This document shows positions 37,001-48,533 of a stretch of 64,000 nucleotides of DNA, piece after piece (the first letter of the stretch is position 1; every line of letters begins with the position of its first letter). The notes under the pieces are model-generated. The model did not search any database and had not been told where the DNA came from. It saw only the letters and a program-made list of their open reading frames with translations. Position numbers and translations under genes: made by a program. Source of the stretch: Osmia lignaria lignaria (lineage: Eukaryota; Arthropoda; Insecta; Hymenoptera; Megachilidae). Where the stretch lies: positions 9,920,001 to 9,984,000 of the forward strand of contig NW_027478169.1 of the NCBI RefSeq assembly GCF_051020975.1, in the 5' to 3' direction.

Positions 37001-38241
37001 AGCCGCACCAACATAATAGAGATACAGAAACACCGTGGCCCCTTTCTTTGAGATAACTCTGCACTATTGCGACCTGCAAATGCCACTTCCAGCTTAGCTG
37101 TGCAGAAGAAGAACAACAAGAAGAAGAAATATCTCGAAATATGTCCGTCAGGCCCCTTCCCTTGGGATATATCTGCAAATATCTCGGAAACGAAGCGAGC
37201 TATGGCAAAATGTTAAGAGACGTTTTTTGTAGAGAATTATGTTTCCTACAATTTATGTTCTACGATATTTTTTGATCAGAAGCGTAGTTTTCGAGATATA
37301 TCGAGATATTTAAAAGTTCCGAAGCCGCACCAACATAATAGAGATACAGAAACACCGTGGCCCCTTTCTTTGAGATAATTCTGCACTATTGCGAGCTGCA
37401 AATGCCACTTCCAGCTTAGCTGTGCAGAAGAAGAACAACAAGAATAAGAAATATCTCGAAATATGTCCGTCAGGCCCCTTCCCTTGAGATAAATCTGCAA
37501 ATATCTCGGAAACGAAGAGAGCTATGGCAAAATGTTGAGAGACCTTTTTTGTAGAGAATTAAGTTTCCTACTATTTATGTTCTATGATATTTTTTGATCA
37601 GATGCGTAGTTCTCGAGATATATCAAGATATTTAAAAGTTCCGAAGCCGCACCAATATAATAGAGATACAGAAACACCGTGGCCCCTTTCTTTGAGATAA
37701 CTCTGCACTATTGCGAGCTGTAAATGCCACTTCCAGCTTAGCTGTGCAGAAGAAGAACAACAAGAAGAAGAAATATCTCGAAATATGTCCGTCAGGCCCC
37801 TTCCCTTGGGATATATCTGCAAATATCTCGGAAACGAAGCGAGCTATGGCAAAATGTTAAGAGACGTTTTTTGTAGAGAATTATGTTTCCTACAATTTAT
37901 GTTCTATGATATTTTTTGATCAGAAGCGTAGTTTTCGAGATATATCGAGATATTTAAAAGTTCCGAAGCCGCACCAACATAATAGAGATACAGAAACACC
38001 GTGGCCCCTTTCTCTGAGATAACTCTGCACTAGTGCGAGCCGCAAATGCCACTTCCAGCTTAGCTGTGCAGGAGAAGAACAACAAGAAGAAGAAATATCT
38101 CGAAATATGTCCGTCATGCCCCTTCCCTTGAGATAAATCTGCAAATATCTCGGAAACGAAGCGAGCTATGGCAAAATGTTAAGAGACCTTTTTTGTAGAG
38201 AATTAAGTTTCCTACTTTTTATGTTCTATGATATTTTTTGA
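34056..38241. repeat. Thirteen-monomer block, copy 2 (4,186 bp)
   Basis: Same order as copy 1, starts 34056 through 37920. Apart from the junction base, I found four differences across 4,186 bp: 31139 A versus 35325 G, 31670 T versus 35856 C, 31888 T versus 36074 C, and 32090 T versus 36276 A. This is about 99.9% identity. Private variants such as 'gtgcaggag' (M), 'cccgtgagat' (second Y) and 'gaagggtag' (S') are present in both copies. P' at 35666 again carries the 111-codon plus-strand frame. Confidence 0.9.
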
Positions 38242-40496
38242 TCAGATGCGTAGTTCTCGAGATATATCAAGATATTTAAAAGTTCCGAAACCGCACCAAC
38301 ATAATAGAGATACAGAAACACCGTGGCCCCTTTCTTTGAGATAACTCTGCACTATTGCGAGCTGCAAATGCCACTTCCAGCTTAGCTGTGCAGAAGAAGA
38401 ACAACAAGAAGAAGAAATATCTCGAAATATGTCCGTCAGGCCCCTTCCCTTGAGATAAATCTGCAAATATCTCGGAAACGAAGAGAGCTATGGCAAAATG
38501 TTAAGAGACCTTTTTTGTAGAGAATTAAGTTTCCTACAATTTATGTTCTATGATATTTTTTGATCAGAAGGCGTAGTTTTCGAGATATATCGAGATATTT
38601 AAAAGTTCCGAAGCCGCACCAACATAATAGAGATACAGAAACACCGTGGCCCCTTTCTTTGAGATAACTTTGCACTATTGCGAGCTGTAAATGCCACTTT
38701 CAGCTTAGCTGTGCAGAAGAAGAACAACAAGAAGAAGAAATATCTCGAAATATGTCCGTCAGGCCCCTTCCCTTGAGATATATCTGCAAATATCTCGGAA
38801 ACGAAGCGAGCTATGGCAAAATGTTAAGAGACCTTTTTTGTAGAGAATTATGTTTCCTACAATTTATGTTCTATGATATTTTTTGATCAGAAGCGTAGTT
38901 TTCGAGATATATCGAGATATTTAAAAGTTCCGAAGCCGCACCAACATAATAGAGATACAGAAACACCGTGGCCCCTTTCTTTGAGATAACTCTGCACTAG
39001 TGCGAGCCGCAAATGCCACTTCCAGCTTAGCTGTGCAGAAGAAGAACAACAAGAAGAAGAAATATCTCGAAATATGTCCGTCATGCCCCATCCCTTGAGA
39101 TAAATCTGCAAATATCTCGGAAACGAAGCGAGCTATGGCAAAATGTTAAGAGACCTTTTTTGTAGAGAATTAAGTTTCCTACTTTTTATGTTCTATGATA
39201 TTTTTTGATCAGAAGCGTAGTTTTCGAGATATATCGAGATATTTAAAAGTTCCGAAGCCGCACCAACATAATAGAGATACAGAAACACCGTGGCCCCTTT
39301 CTTTGAGATAACTCTGCACTAGTGCGAGCCGCAAATGCCACTTCCAGCTTAGCTGTGCAGAAGAAGAACAACAAGAAGAAGAAATATCTCGAAATATGTC
39401 CGTCAGGCCCCTTCCCTTGAGATAAATCTGCAAATATCTCGGAAACGAAGCGAGCTATGGCAAAATGTTAAGAGACCTTTTTTGTAGAGAATTAAGTTTC
39501 CTACTTTTTATGTTCTATGATATTTTTTGATCAGATGCGTAGTTCTCGAGATATATCAAGATATTTAAAAGTTCCGAAGCCGCACCAACATAATAGTGAT
39601 ACAGAAACACCGTGGCCCCTTTCTTTGAGATAACTCTGCACTATTGCGAGCTGGAAATGCCACTTCCAGCTTAGCTGTGCAGAAGAAGAACAACAAGAAG
39701 AAGAAATATCTCGAAATATGTCCGTCAGACCCCTTCCCTTGAGATAAATCTGCAAATATCTCGGAAACGAAGAGAGCTATGGCAAAATGTTAAGAGACCT
39801 TTTTTGTAGAGAATTAAGTTTCCTACTTTTTATGTTCTATGATATTTTTTGATTAGAAGCGTAGTTTTCGAGATATATCGAGATATTTAAAAGTTCCGAA
39901 GCCGCACCAACATAATAGAGATACAGAAACACCGTGGCCCTTTTCTTTGAGATAACTCTGCACAAGTGCGAGCCGCAAATGCCACTTCCAGCTTAGCTGT
40001 GCAGAAGAAGAACAACAAGAAGAAGAAATATCTCGAAATATGTCCGTCATGCCCCTTCCCTTGAGATAAATCTGCAAATATCTCGGAAACGAAGCGAGCT
40101 ATGGCAAAATGTTAAGAGACCTTTTTTGTAGAGAATTAAGTTTTCTACTTTTTATGTTCTATGATATTTTTTGATCAGATGCGTAGTTCTCGAGATATAT
40201 CAAGATATTTAAAAGTTCCGAAGCCGCACCAACAGAATAGAGATACAGAAACACCGTGGCTCCTTTCTTTGAGATAACTCTGCACTATTGCGAGCTGGAA
40301 ATGCCACTTCCAGTTTAGCTGTGCAGAAGAAGAACAACAAGAAGAAGAAATATCTCGAAATATGTCCGTTAGGCCCCTTCCCTTGAGATAAACCTGCAAA
40401 TATCTCGGAAACGAAGAGAGCTATGGCAAAATGTTGAGAGACCTTTTTTGTAGAGAATTAAGTTTCCTACTATTTATGTTCTATGATATTTTTTGA
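37598..40496. repeat. Nine-monomer version of the long unit (2,899 bp)
   Basis: Order P, M, S, G, M, S, W, M, V at 37598, 37920, 38242, 38564, 38887, 39209, 39531, 39853, 40175, followed by the next P at 40497. Compared with the next unit, the D, R and S monomers between W and M are absent. The junction is visible: the monomer at 39853 begins 'gatta' like a D monomer and then continues 'gaagcg' like an M monomer. It overlaps the end of the 13-monomer block because it is counted on a different anchor. Confidence 0.8.
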
Positions 40497-43400
40497 TCAG
40501 ATGCGTAGTTCTCGAGATATATCAAGATATTTAAAAGTTCCGAAGCCGCACCAATATAATAGAGATACAGAAACACCGTGGCCCCTTTCTTTGAGATAAC
40601 TCTGCACTATTGCGAGCTGTAAATGCCACTTCCAGCTTAGCTGTGCAGAAGAAGAACAACAAGAAGAAGAAATATCTCGAAATATGTCCGTCAGGCCCCT
40701 TCCCTTGGGATATATCTGCAAATATCTCGGAAACGAAGCGAGCTATGGCAAAATGTTAAGAGACGTTTTTTGTAGAGAATTATGTTTCCTACAATTTATG
40801 TTCTATGATATTTTTTGATCAGAAGCGTAGTTTTCGAGATATATCGAGATATTTAAAAGTTCCGAAGCCGCACCAACATAATAGAGATACAGAAACACCG
40901 TGGCCCCTTTCTCTGAGATAACTCTGCACTAGTGCGAGCCGCAAATGCCACTTCCAGCTTAGCTGTGCAGAAGAAGAACAACAAGAAGAAGAAATATCTC
41001 GAAATATGTCCGTCATGCCCCTTCCCTTGAGATAAATCTGCAAATATCTCGGAAACGAAGCGAGCTATGGCAAAATGTTAAGAGACCTTTTTTGTAGAGA
41101 ATTAAGTTTCCTACTTTTTATGTTCTATGATATTTTTTGATCAGATGCGTAGTTCTCGAGATATATCAAGATATTTAAAAGTTCCGAAACCGCACCAACA
41201 TAATAGAGATACAGAAACACCGTGGCCCCTTTCTTTGAGATAACTCTGCACTATTGCGAGCTGCAAATGCCACTTCCAGCTTAGCTGTGCAGAAGAAGAA
41301 CAACAAGAAGAAGAAATATCTCGAAATATGTCCGTCAGGCCCCTTCCCTTGAGATAAATCTGCAAATATCTCGGAAACGAAGAGAGCTATGGCAAAATGT
41401 TAAGAGACCTTTTTTGTAGAGAATTAAGTTTCCTACAATTTATGTTCTATGATATTTTTTGATCAGAAGGCGTAGTTTTCGAGATATATCGAGATATTTA
41501 AAAGTTCCGAAGCCGCACCAACATAATAGAGATACAGAAACACCGTGGCCCCTTTCTTTGAGATAACTTTGCACTATTGCGAGCTGTAAATGCAACTTTC
41601 AGCTTAGCTGTGCAGAAGAAGAACAACAAGAAGAAGAAATATCTCGAAATATGTCCGTCAGGCCCCTTCCCTTGAGATATATCTGCAAATATCTCGGAAA
41701 CGAAGCGAGCTATGGCAAAATCTTAAGAGACCTTTTTTGTAGAGAATTATGTTTCCTACAATTTATGTTCTATGATATTTTTTGATCAGAAGCGTAGTTT
41801 TCGAGATATATCGAGATATTTAAAAGTTCCGAAGCCGCACCAACATAATAGAGATACAGAAACACCGTGGCCCCTTTCTTTGAGATAACTCTGCACTAGT
41901 GCGAGCCGCAAATGCCACTTCCAGCTTAGCTGTGCAGAAGAAGAACAACAAGAAGAAGAAATATCTCGAAATATGTCCGTCATGCCCCTTCCCTTGAGAT
42001 AAATCTGCAAATATCTCGGAAACGAAGCGAGCTATGGCAAAATGTTAAGAGACCTTTTTTGTAGAGAATTAAGTTTCCTACTTTTTATGTTCTATGATAT
42101 TTTTTGATCAGAAGCGTAGTTTTCGAGATATATCGAGATATTTAAAAGTTCCGAAGCCGCACCAACATAATAGAGATACAGAAACACCGTGGCCCCTTTC
42201 TTTGAGATAACTCTGCACTAGTGCGAGCCGCAAATGCCACTTCCAGCTTAGCTGTGCAGAAGAAGAACAACAAGAAGAAGAAATATCTCGAAATATGTCC
42301 GTCAGGCCCCTTCCCTTGAGATAAATCTGCAAATATCTCGGAAACGAAGCGAGCTATGGCAAAATGTTAAGAGACCTTTTTTGTAGAGAATTAAGTTTCC
42401 TACTTTTTATGTTCTATGATATTTTTTGATCAGATGCGTAGTTCTCGAGATATATCAAGATATTTAAAAGTTCCGAAGCCGCACCAACATAATAGTGATA
42501 CAGAAACACCGTGGCCCCTTTCTTTGAGATAACTCTGCACTATTGCGAGCTGGAAATGCCACTTCCAGCTTAGCTGTGCAGAAGAAGAACAACAAGAAGA
42601 AGAAATATCTCGAAATATGTCCGTCAGACCCCTTCCCTTGAGATAAATCTGCAAATATCTCGGAAACGAAGAGAGCTATGGCAAAATGTTAAGAGACCTT
42701 TTTTGTAGAGAATTAAGTTTCCCACTTTTTATGTTCTATGATATTTTTTGATTAGATGCGTAGTTCTCGAGATATATCAAGATATTTAAAAGTTCCGAAG
42801 CCGCACCAACATAATAGAGATACAGAAACACCGTGGCCCCTTTCTTTCAGATAACTATGCACTATTGCGAGCTGCAAATGCCACTTCCAGCTTAGCTGTG
42901 CAGAAGAACAACAAGAAGAAGAAATATCTCGAAATATGTCCGTCAGGCCCCTTCCCTTGAGATAAATCTGCAAATATCTCGGAAACGAAGAGAGCTATGG
43001 CAAAATGTTAAGAGACCTTTTTTGTAGAGAATTAAGTTTCCTACAATTTATGTTCTATGATATTTTTTGATCAGAAGCGTAGTTTTCGAGATATATCGAG
43101 ATATCTAAAAGTTCCGAAGCCGCACCAACATAATAGAGATACAGAAACACCGTGGCCCCTTTCTTTGAGATAACTCTGCACTATTGCGAGCTGCAAATGC
43201 CACTTCCAGCTTAGCTGTGCAGAAGAAGAACAACAAGAAGAAGAAATATCTCGAAATATGTCCGTCAGGCCCCTTCCCTTGAGATATATCTGCAAATATC
43301 TCGGAAACGAAGCGAGCTATGGCAAAATGTTAAGAGACCTTTTTTGTAGAGAATTAAGTTTCCTACTTTTTATGTTCTCTGATATTTTTTGATCAGAAGC

Positions 43401-44358
43401 GTAGTTCTCGAGATATATCAAGATATTTAAAAGTTCCGAAGCCGCACCAACATAATAGAGATACAGAAACACCGTGGCCCCTTTCTTTGAGATAACTCTG
43501 CACTATTGGGAGCTGCAAATGCCACTTCCAGCTTAGCTGTGCAGAAGAAGAACAACAAGAAGAAGAAATATCTCGAAATATGTCCGTCAGGCCCCTTCCC
43601 TTGAGATATATCTGCAAATATCTCGGAAACGAAGCGAGCTATGGCAAAATGTTAAGAGACCTTTTTTGTAGAGAATTATGTTTCCTACAATTTATGTTCT
43701 ATGATATTTTTTGATCAGAAGCGTAGTTTTCGAGATATATCGAGATATTTAAAAGTTCCGAAGCCGCACCAACATAATAGAGATACAGAAACACCGTGGC
43801 CCTTTTCTTTGAGATAACTCTGCACAAGTGCGAGCCGCAAATGCCACTTCCAGCTTAGCTGTGCAGAAGAAGAACAACAAGAAGAAGAAATATCTCGAAA
43901 TATGTCCGTCATGCCCCTTCCCTTGAGATAAATCTGCAAATATCTCGGAAACGAAGCGAGCTATGGCAAAATGTTAAGAGACCTTTTTTGTAGAGAATTA
44001 AGTTTTCTACTTTTTATGTTCTATGATATTTTTTGATCAGATGCGTAGTTCTCGAGATATATCAAGATATTTAAAAGTTCCGAAGCCGCACCAACAGAAT
44101 AGAGATACAGAAACACCGTGGCTCCTTTCTTTGAGATAACTCTGCACTATTGCGAGCTGGAAATGCCACTTCCAGTTTAGCTGTGCAGAAGAAGAACAAC
44201 AAGAAGAAGAAATATCTCGAAATATGTCCGTTAGGCCCCTTCCCTTGAGATAAACCTGCAAATATCTCGGAAACGAAGAGAGCTATGGCAAAATGTTGAG
44301 AGACCTTTTTTGTAGAGAATTAAGTTTCCTACTATTTATGTTCTATGATATTTTTTGA
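40497..44358. repeat. Full twelve-monomer long unit (3,862 bp)
   Basis: Order P, M, S, G, M, S, W, D, R, S, M, V at 40497, 40819, 41141, 41463, 41786, 42108, 42430, 42752, 43071, 43393, 43715, 44037. This is the fullest version of the unit anchored on the 323-bp G monomer. The S monomer at 43393 is a recombinant of the two left arms: it has the A-type 'gaagcg' followed by the B-type 'gttctcg', and its neighbour ends with the unusual 'gttctctgat'. Confidence 0.85.
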
Positions 44359-46613
44359 TCAGATGCGTAGTTCTCGAGATATATCAAGATATTTAAAAGT
44401 TCCGAAGCCGCACCAATATAATAGAGATACAGAAACACCGTGGCCCCTTTCTTTGAGATAACTCTGCACTATTGCGAGCTGTAAATGCCACTTCCAGCTT
44501 AGCTGTGCAGAAGAAGAACAACAAGAAGAAGAAATATCTCGAAATATGTCCGTCAGGCCCCTTCCCTTGGGATATATCTGCAAATATCTCGGAAACGAAG
44601 CGAGATATGGCAAAATGTTAAGAGACGTTTTTTGTAGAGAATTATGTTTCCTACAATTTATGTTCTATGATATTTTTTGATCAGAAGCGTAGTTTTCGAG
44701 ATATATCGAGATATTTAAAAGTTCCGAAGCCGCACCAACATAATAGAGATACAGAAACACCGTGGCCCCTTTCTCTGAGATAACTCTGCACTAGTGCGAG
44801 CCGCAAATGCCACTTCCAGCTTAGCTGTGCAGAAGAAGAACAACAAGAAGAAGAAATATCTCGAAATATGTCCGTCATGCCCCTTCCCTTGAGATAAATC
44901 TGCAAATATCTCGGAAACGAAGCGAGCTATGGCAAAATGTTAAGAGACCTTTTTTGTAGAGAATTAAGTTTCCTACTTTTTATGTTCTATGATATTTTTT
45001 GATCAGATGCGTAGTTCTCGAGATATATCAAGATATTTAAAAGTTCCGAAACCGCACCAACATAATAGAGATACAGAAACACCGTGGCCCCTTTCTTTGA
45101 GATAACTCTGCACTATTGCGAGCTGCAAATGCCACTTCCAGCTTAGCTGTGCAGAAGAAGAACAACAAGAAGAAGAAATATCTCGAAATATGTCCGTCAG
45201 GCCCCTTCCCTTGAGATAAATCTGCAAATATCTCGGAAACGAAGAGAGCTATGGCAAAATGTTAAGAGACCTTTTTTGTAGAGAATTAAGTTTCCTACAA
45301 TTTATGTTCTATGATATTTTTTGATCAGAAGGCGTAGTTTTCGAGATATATCGAGATATTTAAAAGTTCCGAAGCCGCACCAACATAATAGAGATACAGA
45401 AACACCGTGGCCCCTTTCTTTGAGATAACTTTGCACTATTGCGAGCTGTAAATGCAACTTTCAGCTTAGCTGTGCAGAAGAAGAACAACAAGAAGAAGAA
45501 ATATCTCGAAATATGTCCGTCAGGCCCCTTCCCTTGAGATATATCTGCAAATATCTCGGAAACGAAGCGAGCTATGGCAAAATGTTAAGAGACCTTTTTT
45601 GTAGAGAATTATGTTTCCTACAATTTATGTTCTATGATATTTTTTGATCAGAAGCGTAGTTTTCGAGATATATCGAGATATTTAAAAGTTCCGAAGCCGC
45701 ACCAACATAATAGAGATACAGAAACACCGTGGCCCCTTTCTTTGAGATAACTCTGCACTAGTGCGAGCCGCAAATGCCACTTCCAGCTTAGCTGTGCAGA
45801 AGAAGAACAACAAGAAGAAGAAATATCTCGAAATATGTCCGTCATGCCCCTTCCCTTGAGATAAATCTGCAAATATCTCGGAAACGAAGCGAGCTATGGC
45901 AAAATGTTAAGAGACCTTTTTTGTAGAGAATTAAGTTTCCTACTTTTTATGTTCTATGATATTTTTTGATCAGAAGCGTAGTTTTCGAGATATATCGAGA
46001 TATTTAAAAGTTCCGAAGCCGCACCAACATAATAGAGATACAGAAACACCGTGGCCCCTTTCTTTGAGATAACTCTGCACTAGTGCGAGCCGCAAATGCC
46101 ACTTCCAGCTTAGCTGTGCAGAAGAAGAACAACAAGAAGAAGAAATATCTCGAAATATGTCCGTCAGGCCCCTTCCCTAGAGATAAATCTGCAAATATCT
46201 CGGAAACGAAGCGAGCTATGGCAAAATGTTAAGAGACCTTTTTTGTAGAGAATTAAGTTTCCTACTTTTTATGTTCTATGATATTTTTTGATCAGATGCG
46301 TAGTTCTCGAGATATATCAAGATATTTAAAAGTTCCGAAGCCGCACCAACATAATAGTGATACAGAAACACCGTGGCCCCTTTCTTTGAGATAACTCTGC
46401 ACTATTGCGAGCTGGAAATGCCACTTCCAGCTTAGCTGTGCAGAAGAAGAACAACAAGAAGAAGAAATATCTCGAAATATGTCCGTCAGACCCCTTCCCT
46501 TGAGATAAATCTGCAAATATCTCGGAAACGAAGAGAGCTATGGCAAAATGTTAAGAGACCTTTTTTGTAGAGAATTAAGTTTCCTACTTTTTATGTTCTA
46601 TGATATTTTTTGA
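44359..46613. repeat. Start of the next long unit: P-M-S-G-M-S-W
   Basis: Starts 44359, 44681, 45003, 45325, 45648, 45970, 46292 follow the preceding unit at an offset of 3,862 bp, then the order is taken over by a D/R expansion. The P monomer has 'gcgagatatgg' in place of 'gcgagctatgg', which extends its minus-strand frame. The S monomer at 45970 has 'ccctagag' in place of 'cccttgag', which puts a stop into that frame. Confidence 0.8.
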
Positions 46614-48533
46614 TTAGATGCGTAGTTCTCGAGATATATCAAGATATTTAAAAGTTCCGAAGCCGCACCAACATAATAGAGATACAGAAACACCGTGGCC
46701 CCTTTCTTTCAGATAACTATGTACTATTGCGAGCTGCAAATGCCACTTCCAGCTTAGCTGTGCAGAAGAACAACAAGAAGAAGAAATATCTCGAAATATG
46801 TCCGTCAGGCCCCTTCCCTTGAGATATATCTGCAAATATCTCGGAAACGAAGCGAGCTATGGCAAAATGTTAAGAGACCTTTTTTGTAGAGAATTAAGTT
46901 TCCTACTTTTTATGTTCTATGATATTTTTTGATTAGATGCGTAGTTCTCGAGATATATCAAGATATTTAAAAGTTCCGAAGCCGCACCAACATAATAGAG
47001 GTACAGAAACACCGTGGCCCCTTTCTTTCAGATAACTATGCACTATTGCGAGCTGCAAATGCCACTTCCAGCTTAGCTGTGCAGAAGAACAACAAGAAGA
47101 AGAAATATCTCGAAATATGTCCGTCAGGCCCCTTCCCTTGAGATAAATCTGCAAATATCTCGGAAATGAAGAGAGCTATGGCAAAATGTTAAGAGACCTT
47201 TTTTGTAGAGAATTAAGTTTCCTACAATTTATGTTCTATGATATTTTTTGATCAGAAGCGTAGTTTTCGAGATATATCGAGATATCTAAAAGTTCCGAAG
47301 CCGCACCAACATAATAGAGATACAGAAACACCGTGGCCCCTTTCTTTGAGATAACTCTGCACTATTGCGAGCTGCAAATGCCACTTCCAGCTTAGCTGTG
47401 CAGAAGAAGAACAACAAGAAGAAGAAATATCTCGAAATATGTCCGTCAGACCCCTTCCCTTGAGATAAATCTGCAAATATCTCGGAAACGAAGAGAGCTA
47501 TGGCAAAATGTTAAGAGACCTTTTTTGTAGAGAATTAAGTTTCCTACTTTTTATGTTCTATGATATTTTTTGATTAGATGCGTAGTTCTCGAGATATATC
47601 AAGATATTTAAAAGTTCCGAAGCCGCACCAACATAATAGAGATACAGAAACACCGTGGCCCCTTTCTTTCAGATAACTATGCACTATTGCGAGCTGCAAA
47701 TGCCACTTCCAGCTTAGCTGTGCAGAAGAACAACAAGAAGAAGAAATATCTCGAAATATGTCCGTCAGGCCCCTTCCCTTGAGATATATCTGCAAATATC
47801 TCGGAAACGAAGCGAGCTATGGCAAAATGTTAAGAGACCTTTTTTGTAGAGAATTAAGTTTCCTACTTTTTATGTTCTACGATATTTTTTGATTAGATGC
47901 GTAGTTCTCGAGATATATCAAGATATTTAAAAGTTCCGAAGCCGCACCAACATAATAGAGATACAGAAACACCGTGGCCCCTTTCTTTCAGATAACTATG
48001 CACTATTGCGAGCTGCAAATGCCACTTCCAGCTTAGCTGTGCAGAAGAACAACAAGAAGAAGAAATATCTCGAAATATGTCCGTCAGGCCCCTTCCCTTG
48101 AGATAAATCTGCAAATATCTCGGAAATGAAGAGAGCTATGGCAAAATGTTAAGAGACCTTTTTTGTAGAGAATTAAGTTTCCTACAATTTATGTTCTATG
48201 ATATTTTTTGATCAGAAGCGTAGTTTTCGAGATATATCGAGATATCTAAAAGTTCCGAAGCCGCACCAACATAATAGAGATACAGAAACACCGTGGCCCC
48301 TTTCTTTGAGATAACTCTGCACTATTGCGAGCTGCAAATGCCACTTCCAGCTTAGCTGTGCAGAAGAAGAACAACAAGAAGAAGAAATATCTCGAAATAT
48401 GTCCGTCAGGCCCCTTCCCTTGAGATATATCTGCAAATATCTCGGAAACGAAGCGAGCTATGGCAAAATGTTAAGAGACCTTTTTTGTAGAGAATTATGT
48501 TTCCTACAATTTATGTTCTATGATATTTTTTGA
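46614..48533. repeat. D'-D-R trimer in two tandem copies (960 bp each)
   Basis: Starts 46614, 46933, 47252 and 47574, 47893, 48212; period 960 = 319+319+322. D' (46614, 47574) is a hybrid with a D left part and an R right part ('gatatatctgc', 'gaagcgagc'). The second D of each trimer has 'ggaaatgaag', with T at 47167 and 48127, exactly 960 bp apart. The R at 47252 is itself a hybrid: its right part has 'gtcagacccc' and 'gaagagagc' as in W monomers, whereas the R at 48212 is unmixed. Copy-specific changes include 'gaggtacag' near 47000 and 'ttctacgat' near 47880. Confidence 0.85.
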
